The notes under the pieces are model-generated. The model did not search any database, was not told where the DNA came from, and saw only the letters and a program-made list of their open reading frames with translations. Below are positions 39,443 to 47,649 of a stretch of 64,000 nucleotides of DNA, in pieces. A program made the translations under genes and the position numbers. This stretch comes from an archaeon. Lineage in GTDB: Archaea > Aenigmatarchaeota > Aenigmatarchaeia > QMZP01 > JAFGSV01. The stretch lies in the NCBI GenBank assembly GCA_028279705.1, contig JANQNF010000021.1:1-64000 (forward strand), read 5' to 3'. Position 1 is the first letter of the stretch, and the number at the start of each line of letters is the position of its first letter.

Positions 39443-39530
39443 CGTTAATGTTCTTCGTGGGGGAGAACTAGGCTCGCTTTTGAACCGATTGGGGAATCGG
39501 GTCGGAGCACATGTATTTGGTTTGTTTCTA
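39443..39530 (+). ncRNA. Candidate structured RNA upstream of ftsZ
   Basis: In the 352-base gap between 39299 and ftsZ, a TATA-like box TTTATATA (39414-39421) is followed by a region with three consistent helices: GTTCT/AGAAC (39450-39454 with 39464-39468), GCTC/GAGC (39472-39475 with 39505-39508), and a perfect hairpin CCGATT-GGGG-AATCGG (39485-39500) nested in the second. A T-rich stretch (TTTGGTTTGTTTCT, 39516-39529) could end the transcript. It has no usable ORF. Not a tRNA; no C/D or K-turn box was found. RNA status is inferred. Confidence 0.45.
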
Positions 39531-39651
39531 GTTAGTATAACAGTTATCAAATTTTTGTAATTAAACTTGCGTCGTGAGTTTAAAAAGTATTTCGCTACCG
39601 CGAAATATACATCGCGATGCATACATCAAGAAATTTAAGGGAGGGAGTAAA

Positions 39652-40836
39652 ATGGAATCTTTGGTACAAAGAGTCTTTGAAACAACGGGCAACGAAGGTC
39701 ACGAGGAACCAGTCGTAGCTCAGGCTGATCAGCCGGTCGCACCGGTAGAAAGTCGGCCAGTCGCTGAGCAACCACAGGAGCAAAGCGGCGAAACTATAAC
39801 TTCAATACAGGAGGAATTCGGTCTCGACGTCAAGGACGCAAGCATCCTGATCGTGGGCGCAGGTGGCGCAGGAAACAACATGGTCACCAGGCTAAACGAG
39901 ATGGGCATCAAGGGCGCAAAGACGCTTGCTATAAACACTGACGTAAAGCACCTTTCGGTCACGAAAGCTGACCACAAGCTGCTTCTTGGAAAGGAAACGA
40001 CCAAGGGGCTCGGTGCCGGTGGTTATCCAGACGTCGGGAAGAAGGCCGCAGAGGAATCCGAGAAGGATTTAAGGAAGATACTCGAGGGCGTGGACATGGT
40101 CTACGGTCTTGCGGGACTCGGCGGCGGCACAGGTACCGGTTCGCTTCCTGTGATATCAAGAATAGCAAAAGAGATGGGCGCTATATCCATAGCGTGCGTC
40201 ACGATGCCCTTCAAGATAGAAGGTGCAAGAATAAGGAAGGCCGAGGACGGCTTGTATCAGCTGAGACAGGTATGCGACACCGCGATAGTGCTTGAAAACG
40301 ACAAGCTCTTAAGCGTCGCGGGCGACAGGCCGCTTTCGGAGGCGTTTGGCGTTGCCGACGAGCTGATAGCGACCACCGTCAAGGGCGTGACCGAGACCAT
40401 ATCGACGCCGTCTCTTGTCAACCTTGACTACGCGGACGTCAGGACCATAATGCACTCCGGAGGCGTAGCTGCAGTGGGCTTTGGTGAGTCCAACAACCAG
40501 ACCAGGGCAGAAGAGGCGATCACAAAGGCGCTTCAGAATCCGCTGCTTGAAGTCGACTACACGGGCGGAAGCGGAGCTCTCGTGCACATAACGGGCGGAA
40601 GCGACTTAAAGCTCGAGGAAACGAATCTCATCGGGGATTACGTGTCCAAGCTTCTGGACCCGGACGCTCAAGTCATATGGGGCGCAAGGATCGATCCTGC
40701 ATTCACGGGCAAGATTCGCGTGATAACCATCATAACCGGCGTGAAGTCACCCTACATTCTGGGACCGGTGGCGATGGAGCAGGAAGAGAGAAAGACCTAC
40801 GCGCAGGATCTTGGCATACCGATGCTGCAGAGATAA
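39652..40836 (+). CDS. ftsZ: Cell division GTPase FtsZ
   Basis: 394 residues from the ATG at 39652, which has a strong Shine-Dalgarno (GGGAGGGAG) five bases upstream. The frame extends to 39574 but those residues are not FtsZ-like. Tubulin signature [13 protein letters not shown] near 180; N-terminal nucleotide motif [15 protein letters not shown]7-loop [11 protein letters not shown]. The first 55 residues are a Pro/Gln/Glu-rich variable tail. It forms the division ring; archaeal FtsZ1-like by overall appearance. Confidence 0.95.
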   Translation: MESLVQRVFETTGNEGHEEPVVAQADQPVAPVESRPVAEQPQEQSGETITSIQEEFGLDVKDASILIVGAGGAGNNMVTRLNEMGIKGAKTLAINTDVKHLSVTKADHKLLLGKETTKGLGAGGYPDVGKKAAEESEKDLRKILEGVDMVYGLAGLGGGTGTGSLPVISRIAKEMGAISIACVTMPFKIEGARIRKAEDGLYQLRQVCDTAIVLENDKLLSVAGDRPLSEAFGVADELIATTVKGVTETISTPSLVNLDYADVRTIMHSGGVAAVGFGESNNQTRAEEAITKALQNPLLEVDYTGGSGALVHITGGSDLKLEETNLIGDYVSKLLDPDAQVIWGARIDPAFTGKIRVITIITGVKSPYILGPVAMEQEERKTYAQDLGIPMLQR

Positions 40837-40857
40837 AGTTTTTTTCATTCCACCAAC

Positions 40858-40889
40858 GGGGGGCTTCCCTCCCCCCTCCGAATTTTTAT
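40858..40889 (+). terminator. G/C hairpin terminator after ftsZ
   Basis: Six Gs (40858-40863) can pair with six Cs (40871-40876), with a seven-base loop, followed by AATTTTTATT. A further T-run directly follows the ftsZ stop (40838-40845). Confidence 0.6.
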
Positions 40890-40909
40890 TCTATCAATCG
40901 TTCTGGAAA

Positions 40910-41431
40910 TCAGTAGAAATCATTGTGCACGGTCTTCTCAAGCGGCTTTCTTGCAGGCTTTGAAGGTTCTGAAGCGGGATATCCAAGCGGTATTATAGCA
41001 AGCGGCCTCACGTGTCCTGGAAGCACGAGAATGTCCTTTACCTGCTTCTCGTTGAATGATCCTATCCAGCACGATCCGATACCCTTGTCCCATGCCGAGA
41101 GCATGAGGTTCTGCGTGGCTGCCGCGGTATCCTGTATGGAATACACGTTCTCGCCGCGCTCCCCGTAGGCGTTGCCTATTTCCCTGATGTTTGCACACAC
41201 CACTATCACGACGGGCGCGTCTGATACAACATTCTGTTCAAACGCTGCCTGCGCGAGGCGCTTCCTGTTGCCGGGATTCCTAACCACCACGAATTCCCAT
41301 TCCTGTATGTTCCCTGCGCACGGCGCCTGTATCGCAGCTTCCAGTATCTCCTTTACCGTGTCTTCGGGAATGTCGTCAGGCTTGTAGCTTCGCACCGACG
41401 CCCTTGTCATTATACAGTCAGAAGTTTCCAT
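40910..41431 (-). CDS. Nitroreductase family FMN protein
   Basis: 173 residues: MTRASVRSYKPDDIPEDTV and IQAPCAGNIQEWEFVVV (FMN-binding N-terminus), QDTAAATQNLMLSAWDKGIG, and CWIGSFNEKQVKDIL through IPLGYPASEPSKPARK. Nitroreductase-fold enzymes bind FMN and reduce nitro groups, quinones or flavins using NAD(P)H. The homodimer's typical core is present and of normal length. Substrate unknown. It converges on ftsZ. Confidence 0.93.
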   Translation of the reverse strand: METSDCIMTRASVRSYKPDDIPEDTVKEILEAAIQAPCAGNIQEWEFVVVRNPGNRKRLAQAAFEQNVVSDAPVVIVVCANIREIGNAYGERGENVYSIQDTAAATQNLMLSAWDKGIGSCWIGSFNEKQVKDILVLPGHVRPLAIIPLGYPASEPSKPARKPLEKTVHNDFY

Positions 41432-41469
41432 GAACAGATAATCGGTTTCAGGTTAAAAATAGTTCCTGC

Positions 41470-42534
41470 TCAGCGCATCATGTTGGAAAGGTCCATGCAC
41501 ATGCAGAAAGTGCCGTCCGTAAGGTAAGCGAACTGGTTTGTAGTCGTGAATGCCAGCACAAGGTCCTGGCCGCTGTGGTCGATCCGAAGCATCATCTGCA
41601 CGTCGCCTTCGCAGTTGTCCCTGATCGTCCTTTCAATCGCTTCGTCCCCGAATGCATGGTCCAGCACGAACTTGCTGTCCTGAAGTTGGCTGTTGTACTG
41701 CGTGATGACGATTGGGCTCACGCATCCTTCGGGTATTTCCTGTGACATGAGCGGGTTATCCGCGACCGACGACGTTAGATCTGTAAGCTCTTCCGGGCTC
41801 ATGCCGAGCACGGATGCCATGTCTTCTGCGGGATCTGGTAACCCTTCAAAGAACGCAAAAGACAGTGCCGTGAGCGCAACGAGTATCACAAGTCCTGCTA
41901 TCCTGTGCGGGCTCCTGAAGAAGAGGACGAACCTAGACTCGTGCCTTATGACATTCTTCACTTCGCCGTCCCATGCGTCTATCACGACCTTTGCTTCCTT
42001 TTTTTCCTCCTTCATGTCCACTTCGTACTCGCTTCCGATGAGCTTTGCTGTAGCGACCTTGAAGCCCTTTACCGCCTCTTCTGCGATCTTCTTGGCATCG
42101 GATTCTGATATGTGGTGCGCCTTCTTTTTGAGCATGTCCTCGAGTGCCACGACCTTTCTCTGAAGCATCCCGACCATCTCATCGGGCCTCCATTCCGAAT
42201 TGTCGTGCGTCAGCAGGCGCAGCGCAATCGCGATTATAATGGAAACTGTAATGCCTGCAACAAGCATGTCAAGCTGAAGCATGGACATGAGGAACCCTTC
42301 CATAAACGGCATGAAGCCTGCAAATGAGGCGCTTCCGACAAGGCAGAGCGATCCCGAAAGCAGCGCCCCTGCTATGTTAAGGAAGAAGGGTTTCTGACCC
42401 CTGTATCCTCTCATCGCCATGGTGCCGAAGAACCATATGAAGAACAGGTTGAATATCATGCCCATTGATTGCATGAGAAGCGGCAGCATGCTCATCAGCT
42501 GCGGCAATGACGAAATCATAGTTTCGAGTCCCAT
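41470..42534 (-). CDS. Membrane protein with helical cytoplasmic middle
   Basis: About 354 residues from the ATG at 42534. Three or four N-terminal membrane helices (IFNLFFIWFFGTMAM, then two in 70-110), a soluble middle of about 120 residues with a PepSY-like stretch (KVVIDAWDGEVKNVIRHESR), one more membrane helix (IAGLVILVALTALSFAFF), and a C-terminal outside domain with three or four Cys. The function is unknown. A longer frame to 42603 has no leader support. Confidence 0.65.
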   Translation of the reverse strand: MGLETMISSLPQLMSMLPLLMQSMGMIFNLFFIWFFGTMAMRGYRGQKPFFLNIAGALLSGSLCLVGSASFAGFMPFMEGFLMSMLQLDMLVAGITVSIIIAIALRLLTHDNSEWRPDEMVGMLQRKVVALEDMLKKKAHHISESDAKKIAEEAVKGFKVATAKLIGSEYEVDMKEEKKEAKVVIDAWDGEVKNVIRHESRFVLFFRSPHRIAGLVILVALTALSFAFFEGLPDPAEDMASVLGMSPEELTDLTSSVADNPLMSQEIPEGCVSPIVITQYNSQLQDSKFVLDHAFGDEAIERTIRDNCEGDVQMMLRIDHSGQDLVLAFTTTNQFAYLTDGTFCMCMDLSNMMR

Positions 42535-42637
42535 GGGAAAATAATTGTGGATGATGAAATAAAAATGTGCAAAAAACCAAAACTTATTAAAAAGCTTTGC
42601 CACCTATATGATTGTATCTTGCATGCAAGGTGACAAT

Positions 42638-43090
42638 ATGGCAAGGATGTATTCAAGGAACAAAGGGAAGTCAGGTTCGACAAAGCCTGCCGTGAAGGAA
42701 GCCAAATGGGTAACCCACAAGCCGGCAGAGATAGAGGACATAATAGCAAAGCTCGCAAAAGAAGGCAAGACTTCTGCCGAGATAGGGCTTATACTAAGGG
42801 ACCAGTACGGTATACCTTCCGTGAGAGCTGCTGTCAAGAAGACCATGGTTAAGGTAATGAAAGAGAAGGGTGTCACAGGCGAACTTCCAGAAGACATGCT
42901 AAACCTCCTCAAGAGCGCAGTCAGGCTGAAGGCCCACCTTGACAAGAACAACCACGACAGGTACTCAAAGAGGGGACTTGAGCTTACTGAATCCAAGATA
43001 AGAAGGCTTGCAAAGTACTACAAGACCAGACAGGTCATACCGCAGAACTGGAACTACGATCCCGATCAGGCAAAGCTGCTCGTCAAGTGA
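42638..43090 (+). CDS. rps15: Ribosomal protein uS15
   Basis: 150 residues from the ATG at 42638, the usual archaeal S15 (S13e) size. RMYSRNKGKSGSTKP start, IEDIIAKLAKEGKTSAEIGL and the conserved LLKSAVRLKAHLDKNNHDRY through LTESKIRRLAKYYK. It binds the central domain of 16S rRNA. A longer frame to 42608 adds non-family residues. It converges on the OB-fold protein gene with no gap. Confidence 0.96.
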   Translation: MARMYSRNKGKSGSTKPAVKEAKWVTHKPAEIEDIIAKLAKEGKTSAEIGLILRDQYGIPSVRAAVKKTMVKVMKEKGVTGELPEDMLNLLKSAVRLKAHLDKNNHDRYSKRGLELTESKIRRLAKYYKTRQVIPQNWNYDPDQAKLLVK

Positions 43091-44230
43091 TCACACTTTT
43101 TCGTATCTCAGGACGTTGAGGTAAATCTGGCCGAGTTTCGTCTTCTCGACCTTTGCTATGATCCTGCACCTGCTTAAGGGTATCTCTTCCTTGCTCATCA
43201 CTATGGAGGAGCCGCTGTCGTCGAAAAGCACGTACCACACGTCGTCTTCGCCCTTGCTTGAAAGGTGCAGCTCTCCCTCGACTGCGACTGTCTGGTCGAT
43301 GAACGACCCGGGGTCCTTTGTTATTTCCGCAGTGGCTATGGGCTTTCCGGTTTCTATGCCTTTCACCTTCTTGTGCGAGAACTCCTCCGACCTTCCGGAG
43401 GAACCCGACGGCCTGATCACTTTCACCTTGTCGGCTTTGTCTTCCCGGACAGCCTCTTTGGTCACCTCTTTTTCTGCAGGCTTTTCCTCTGAAGTCTTGA
43501 CTGCCACTTCCTTTTCCTTGACTATCTTGGGTTCGGGCGGCGCCGGGGGCTTCTTTTCGTCATCAAGCTTTACATATTCGACATCATGCTCTTTTGGGGC
43601 AGGCTTTTCTTCGATAGTTTCCTTCTTCGGCACTTCCTTTTCTTCAGGCTCTTTGGGCTCATCGATGGGTTTCTCTTCTTCCTTTGGGGGCTCTGGCGGC
43701 ACCGGAGGCGCCTTTTCATGTCCTTCCTTTGGCTTCTCTTCAGGCTTGCTTTCATCAGCCTCATCAGGTTTCCCGTACTTTTCCTCCTCCATCTTCTCCT
43801 CTTCCTCGTCGTGAAGTTCGACCCCCTGCTCTATCACGCCCTCCTGCAGTGCTGGTTCTGAAAGCTTCTTTTCCGGTTCATCCTCTTTCTTTGGCTCGCT
43901 TATTTTCGGCGGCTCTATGTATGCAGGTGCCTTGCTCGGTTCCATGTGCTCGGGACGATGTTCGGATTCCTCTCCCTTTTCAGACTTTATCATTTCCTTT
44001 ATGGATTCTGCGTCATCCGGTCCCGTGCCGGGCTTTTCTTCCTTTTCAGGCTTCGGTACATCTTCGTGTTCATCAGGGGCAATGGCCTTTGGCTTTTCAG
44101 AACTTTTCCTCAGGCCGGAAAAGACATTGATCGACATCCTCTTCCTAAGTATGAGGACTATCAGTACAAGCATTATCGAAATCAGGAATACCAGCGCGTA
44201 GATGAGTATATCCCTAGTCATTGGAAACAT
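43091..44230 (-). CDS. Membrane-anchored protein with low-complexity stalk and OB-fold
   Basis: 379 residues. One N-terminal membrane helix (ILIYALVFLISIMLVLIVLI), then about 230 residues rich in Glu, Lys and Pro (KPEKEEKPGTGPDDAESIKE and so on), and a C-terminal OB-fold (PIATAEITKDPGSFIDQTV, ELHLSSKGEDDVWYVLFDD). The OB end looks like the nucleic-acid-binding tRNA-anti type. The stalk places an OB-fold away from the membrane, on the cytoplasmic side if the basic RKRMS after the helix is cytoplasmic. Function unknown. Confidence 0.7.
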   Translation of the reverse strand: MFPMTRDILIYALVFLISIMLVLIVLILRKRMSINVFSGLRKSSEKPKAIAPDEHEDVPKPEKEEKPGTGPDDAESIKEMIKSEKGEESEHRPEHMEPSKAPAYIEPPKISEPKKEDEPEKKLSEPALQEGVIEQGVELHDEEEEKMEEEKYGKPDEADESKPEEKPKEGHEKAPPVPPEPPKEEEKPIDEPKEPEEKEVPKKETIEEKPAPKEHDVEYVKLDDEKKPPAPPEPKIVKEKEVAVKTSEEKPAEKEVTKEAVREDKADKVKVIRPSGSSGRSEEFSHKKVKGIETGKPIATAEITKDPGSFIDQTVAVEGELHLSSKGEDDVWYVLFDDSGSSIVMSKEEIPLSRCRIIAKVEKTKLGQIYLNVLRYEKV

Positions 44231-44289
44231 GTTTGTTATTTTGCCCTTTCGTTTAAATAAATGAAATCCAATAAGAAAACGGTGATTCT

Positions 44290-45867
44290 GTGTACGAAAA
44301 GCTAGAGTCCTTTATAAAGCATGCCAAGAAGGGCGCTGATGCCATAATGGCCCACAAGGGCGAGATAAGGGTGTTATCGCATTACGATGCGGACGGCATA
44401 TCGAGTGCAGCCATAATGACAGCATCTCTCATGAGGGCAGGAAAGAGATTCCATCTTACGCTTGTCAAGCAGCTCACGGACAATGTCCTGAGGGGTCTTT
44501 CCCGTGAGAAAAGGAAATTTGTGGTGCTCCTTGACATGGGCGCCGGGCAGATAGACATACTAAAGCAGTACATGCCAGAGACCGAATTCGTCATAGTCGA
44601 CCACCACCAGCAGGAGGGGAGCATAGAAGGGAGCAAGATAATCCACGTCAATCCCATGGATTTCGGGATAAAGGAGGACATGTCGGGCTCTGGTGCAAGC
44701 TACATTGTATCAAGGGCAATGGGACCCGAGAACAGGGACCTTTCCGGAATAGCGATAATAGGGGCAATAGGCGACTCCCAGGTAGGCACGATAGACGAGA
44801 AATGGGGACTTTTCGGGCTTAACAGGGAAATACTCAAGGATGCCATAGAGACGAGGAAGATAAAGGTCACAAAGGGGCTCAGGATATGGGGGCGGCTGAC
44901 AAGGCCGCTTCACAAGGCCTTAGCATATTCCGTCGACCCATACATACCAAACGTCAGCGGCTCCGAATCCAAGGCTGCGCAGTTCCTCCACGAACTGGGC
45001 ATACACCCGCAGAAGGAAGACGGGAATTGGAAGACCTTAAACGACCTGAGCGAGGACGACCAGAAGAAGCTGGCCTCCGGAATAATAGCAGAGCGGGTCA
45101 ACGGAGGGGAACCCAATGCAGAGTGGATATTCGGTGACGTCTACGAGCTTTTGGACAAGGGAGCTGACTGCAAGGACGCTGGTGAATTCGCGACACTCCT
45201 GAATGCCTGCGGCAAGATGGGAAGGGGATACCTTGGTGTGGAATTGTGCCTCAACGTTGCCAAGGCTTTCCTTGAGGTTTCGTGGGTAATGGAAAAGTAC
45301 AGGAAGAGTGTTGGTGCGGCCGTGCGCTGGCTTCACGAACAGATGGAAAAGAACAACCCCGATGTTATCATAAAGAAAAAGTATGCAATGTATGTCCGTG
45401 CCGGAAGGAAAGTAAACGAGCACATCATATCAAACGTCATAAGCATAATAGAGAAATCCATAGGTATAGGCAAGCCGGTTTTCGCTTTTGCCGACTCAGA
45501 AGACGGCGTCAAGGTGTCTGCAAGGGCATCTGACAAGCTCGTCGAGAAGGGAGTCAACCTAAAGAAGGTGTGCAAGAAGGCTGCTGACAGGGTCGGTGGC
45601 CTAGGTGGCGGCCACAGCGGGGCGGCCGGGGCAACGATTCCGGCAGGCACGGAGGACTCATTTATAAGTGCGGCCGAGGAAATATTGACACCGGAGGAGA
45701 AAACACATAAAAGCGTGGAGAAGGAAAAGAATATAAAACCTGACCCGCATCCTAATAATTCAGAAAAAACGGAGAATAAGCATGGCAGCGCCAAAGAAGA
45801 ACGTAAGCAGGAAAACATCGGAAAAAAAGTGGAAGGGAAAGGACTGGTACAGTATATCGGCTCCTGA
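44290..45867 (+). CDS. DHH-family single-strand exonuclease (archaeal RecJ/GAN type)
   Basis: 525 residues starting at a GTG. DHH motifs: LSHYDADGISSAAIM (metal-binding Asp), VVLLDMGAGQ, FVIVDHHQQEG; DHHA1-type end GGLGGGHSGAAGATIP. Archaeal homologs (GAN, HAN) degrade single-stranded DNA or RNA and bind the GINS complex. The last 60 residues form a charged tail, and its last 86 bases overlap the eS1 gene in another frame. The TATA-like AACGTTTAAATAA region lies about 30 bases upstream. Confidence 0.9.
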   Translation: MYEKLESFIKHAKKGADAIMAHKGEIRVLSHYDADGISSAAIMTASLMRAGKRFHLTLVKQLTDNVLRGLSREKRKFVVLLDMGAGQIDILKQYMPETEFVIVDHHQQEGSIEGSKIIHVNPMDFGIKEDMSGSGASYIVSRAMGPENRDLSGIAIIGAIGDSQVGTIDEKWGLFGLNREILKDAIETRKIKVTKGLRIWGRLTRPLHKALAYSVDPYIPNVSGSESKAAQFLHELGIHPQKEDGNWKTLNDLSEDDQKKLASGIIAERVNGGEPNAEWIFGDVYELLDKGADCKDAGEFATLLNACGKMGRGYLGVELCLNVAKAFLEVSWVMEKYRKSVGAAVRWLHEQMEKNNPDVIIKKKYAMYVRAGRKVNEHIISNVISIIEKSIGIGKPVFAFADSEDGVKVSARASDKLVEKGVNLKKVCKKAADRVGGLGGGHSGAAGATIPAGTEDSFISAAEEILTPEEKTHKSVEKEKNIKPDPHPNNSEKTENKHGSAKEERKQENIGKKVEGKGLVQYIGS

Positions 45868-46378
45868 ATGGCTCGGCGGTTCCCAGATAGCGGTCACGCC
45901 GGCAACTGACGTCAAGACAGTCAAGGGAAGGGTAATCGAGGTCAACGTTCCTGACGTTACCGGTGACCAGTCGAAATACTACATGAGAATAGGCGTCAAG
46001 ACAAAGGAGCCCGTCGAGAAGAGCGCCGCAAGCACGTTCCACAAGTACTACTGTATAGAAGAGTACGTCATGAGGATGGGCAGGAAGGGGCTTGGAAAGG
46101 TAGCAGTTTTCGTAGACGCAGTCACAAAGGACGATTGGAAGCTCCAGGTAAGCGTCATGACCATACTTAACCGCAGGTCCAACGCCAGCGTGAAGGCCAA
46201 GGTCAACGCGCTCGTAAACGAGATCATAAAGGAAAAGGCAGGAAGCCTTACCCACAACGAGTTCGTCAAGGCTACCATGGCTGGAGTCTTCCAGATGAAG
46301 ATCAAGAAGGCCGCCAGCAAGATTTATCCGGTCAGGTTCACCGAAATAACCAAGATAGAGACCCTGAAATCAGCTTGA
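45782..46378 (+). CDS. rps3ae: Ribosomal protein eS1 (S3Ae)
   Basis: 198 residues: KKWKGKDWYSISAPEWLGGS start, RGKVIEVNVPDVTGDQSKYY-like core (VIEVNVPDVTGDQSKYYMR), and the C-terminal VKATMAGVFQMKIKKAASKI. Normal archaeal size. It lies at the mRNA exit of the small subunit. Its first 86 bases overlap the DHH nuclease end in a different frame, and a TATA-like AATATAAAA (about 45729) lies inside that gene, so it may have its own promoter. Confidence 0.95.
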   Translation: MAAPKKNVSRKTSEKKWKGKDWYSISAPEWLGGSQIAVTPATDVKTVKGRVIEVNVPDVTGDQSKYYMRIGVKTKEPVEKSAASTFHKYYCIEEYVMRMGRKGLGKVAVFVDAVTKDDWKLQVSVMTILNRRSNASVKAKVNALVNEIIKEKAGSLTHNEFVKATMAGVFQMKIKKAASKIYPVRFTEITKIETLKSA

Positions 46379-46393
46379 CCGTCAGTTAATTTC

Positions 46394-46603
46394 TCAGAGC
46401 AGTTTCCAGTGACCTTTTGTTGCAGCTGCAACAGCTATCCAGCACAGCCCTGCGAGAAGGAACAGTATGAGTGCTGCAATAAGCGCTGCAAAATAAGATA
46501 CTGAACTGACACCCACGTTCATTTCAAGGTTTCCCGTTATCATGGATCCTGCAAGCAGGAGAAGTCCGCCCACAAACCACATGACCACAAGTTTGTGACT
46601 CAT
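46394..46603 (-). CDS. Small two-helix membrane protein
   Basis: About 69 residues from the ATG at 46603 (a TTG start at 46624 is open). Two membrane helices (LVVMWFVGGLLLLAGS and FAALIAALILFLLAGLCW) and a short basic tail. No family recognised. It lies between convergent eS1 and the Rpo3 gene and shares the minus strand with Rpo3, starting 31 bases after it ends. Confidence 0.55.
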   Translation of the reverse strand: MSHKLVVMWFVGGLLLLAGSMITGNLEMNVGVSSVSYFAALIAALILFLLAGLCWIAVAAATKGHWKLL

Positions 46604-46634
46604 AAGAAGAATATGTCCCGTCAAGGATTTAAAT

Positions 46635-47423
46635 CTACACCCTGGCGAGCTTTTTCTTGAATTCCTCAGCCTTTGCCTGAAGGACTTCCACGGACTTGCT
46701 GACTATGTAAGCCGGCTCGAGGCCTGACACCGATTCTACGTTGAAAATGAGCTTTGTCTCATCGCCTTTCGTCTCGATTCCCTTAGCGTCTTTTACGCAT
46801 GACATGGCAACGTCGCTTTTTGCAAGGTCGTTTACCACGATCTTCTTTCCCTTGAGCGTCACAAGGTCCTTTGGGCACGACTTCACGGCCCTCTGGGCAT
46901 CGGCTGCACTTCCTGTGACCGTTATTTCGGGATAGTACTGATAGCTGACGTTGGCTGCGTGGTGCTTTGCGTGCTTTTCACCGACCCCGAGCCTTGCCAC
47001 GGCTTCAAGCTTCAGTGCCTGGTCCTCAAGAAGCTCCACGATGGGTATCCTCGGGTCGATCGGCACAACCGTCTTGTCGCTTGACTTGAAATCGCCTGAA
47101 GTGACCATGCACGGCCCCTTCTTGTCCAGGACGAGGACAGCCTGGCATGCAGAACATCCCTTGTTCTTGCACTTACAGTCTTCCGTTGCCACGAACTTCT
47201 TTGGGTTGAACTTTAGCGGTATCATCCCTATCCTGTGGGATATCACCTCGTCAAACAGTGCTGAATTGTTGTCGTGTACGTCTATCCACTGCACGGCAAG
47301 TGTCGGAATCTCTGTAATCATTATCCTCCTGAGGCTGTTTGCAAGCGACGGGTCTGTATCTTCGAGCATGAACTGGAGTGTCTGACCCTTCTTCTTCAGA
47401 ACCTTGACTTTCACATTAAACAC
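46635..47423 (-). CDS. rpoD: RNA polymerase subunit D (Rpo3)
   Basis: About 262 residues from a GTG at 47423, which fits a TATA-like TTATATATC about 30 bases upstream; the open frame to 47480 contains the TATA box itself and is rejected. Core: LANSLRRIMITEIPTLAVQ (alpha-like dimer domain) and IGMIPLKFNP. Insert domain has CKCKNKGCSACQ and a further Cys in KKGPCMV, like the Fe-S cluster domain of several archaeal D subunits. It assembles with subunits L, N and P. Confidence 0.93.
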   Translation of the reverse strand: MFNVKVKVLKKKGQTLQFMLEDTDPSLANSLRRIMITEIPTLAVQWIDVHDNNSALFDEVISHRIGMIPLKFNPKKFVATEDCKCKNKGCSACQAVLVLDKKGPCMVTSGDFKSSDKTVVPIDPRIPIVELLEDQALKLEAVARLGVGEKHAKHHAANVSYQYYPEITVTGSAADAQRAVKSCPKDLVTLKGKKIVVNDLAKSDVAMSCVKDAKGIETKGDETKLIFNVESVSGLEPAYIVSKSVEVLQAKAEEFKKKLARV

Positions 47424-47500
47424 CTTAGGATTTATTTGATGACTATCAGATATATAAGTTTGATTTAAAAATGTATACATCCAACATCATTTAAATATTT

Positions 47501-47584
47501 GCGGGGGTAACCAAGTGGTCAACGGTGTGCGGCTAAGGACCGTATGGCTTAGTGCCTTCGCAGGTTCGAATCCTGCCTCCCGCA
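47501..47584 (+). tRNA. Class II tRNA-Leu (anticodon AAG as folded)
   Basis: 84 bases with a long variable arm. Acceptor GCGGGGG/CTCCCGC (one G-T pair), anticodon stem TGCGG/CCGTA around loop CTAAGGA, variable arm with GGC/GCC stem, T arm GCAGG-TTCGAAT-CCTGC, discriminator A. U33 fixes the anticodon as AAG (leucine CTT/CTC). An A at position 34 is rare in archaea, which normally use GAG. No encoded CCA. tRNA call is firm; the anticodon should be checked. Confidence 0.88.
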
Positions 47585-47649
47585 TAAAATTTCTTTAAAG
47601 ACCGAAGCAAAACTCGAAGATATTTAATGGACAGTTGCTAAATAGATAC

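Noticed and set aside
39574-39651. Longer FtsZ start
   Set aside because: The strong Shine-Dalgarno sits before 39652, and the upstream residues (KSISLPRNIHRDAYIKK) are not FtsZ-like.
47424-47480. Longer Rpo3 start
   Set aside because: The TATA-like box for this gene lies inside this stretch, and the family N-terminus begins at the GTG at 47423.
47501-47584. tRNA-Ser
   Set aside because: The long variable arm would allow serine, but no serine anticodon can be placed with U33; leucine AAG is the only consistent reading.
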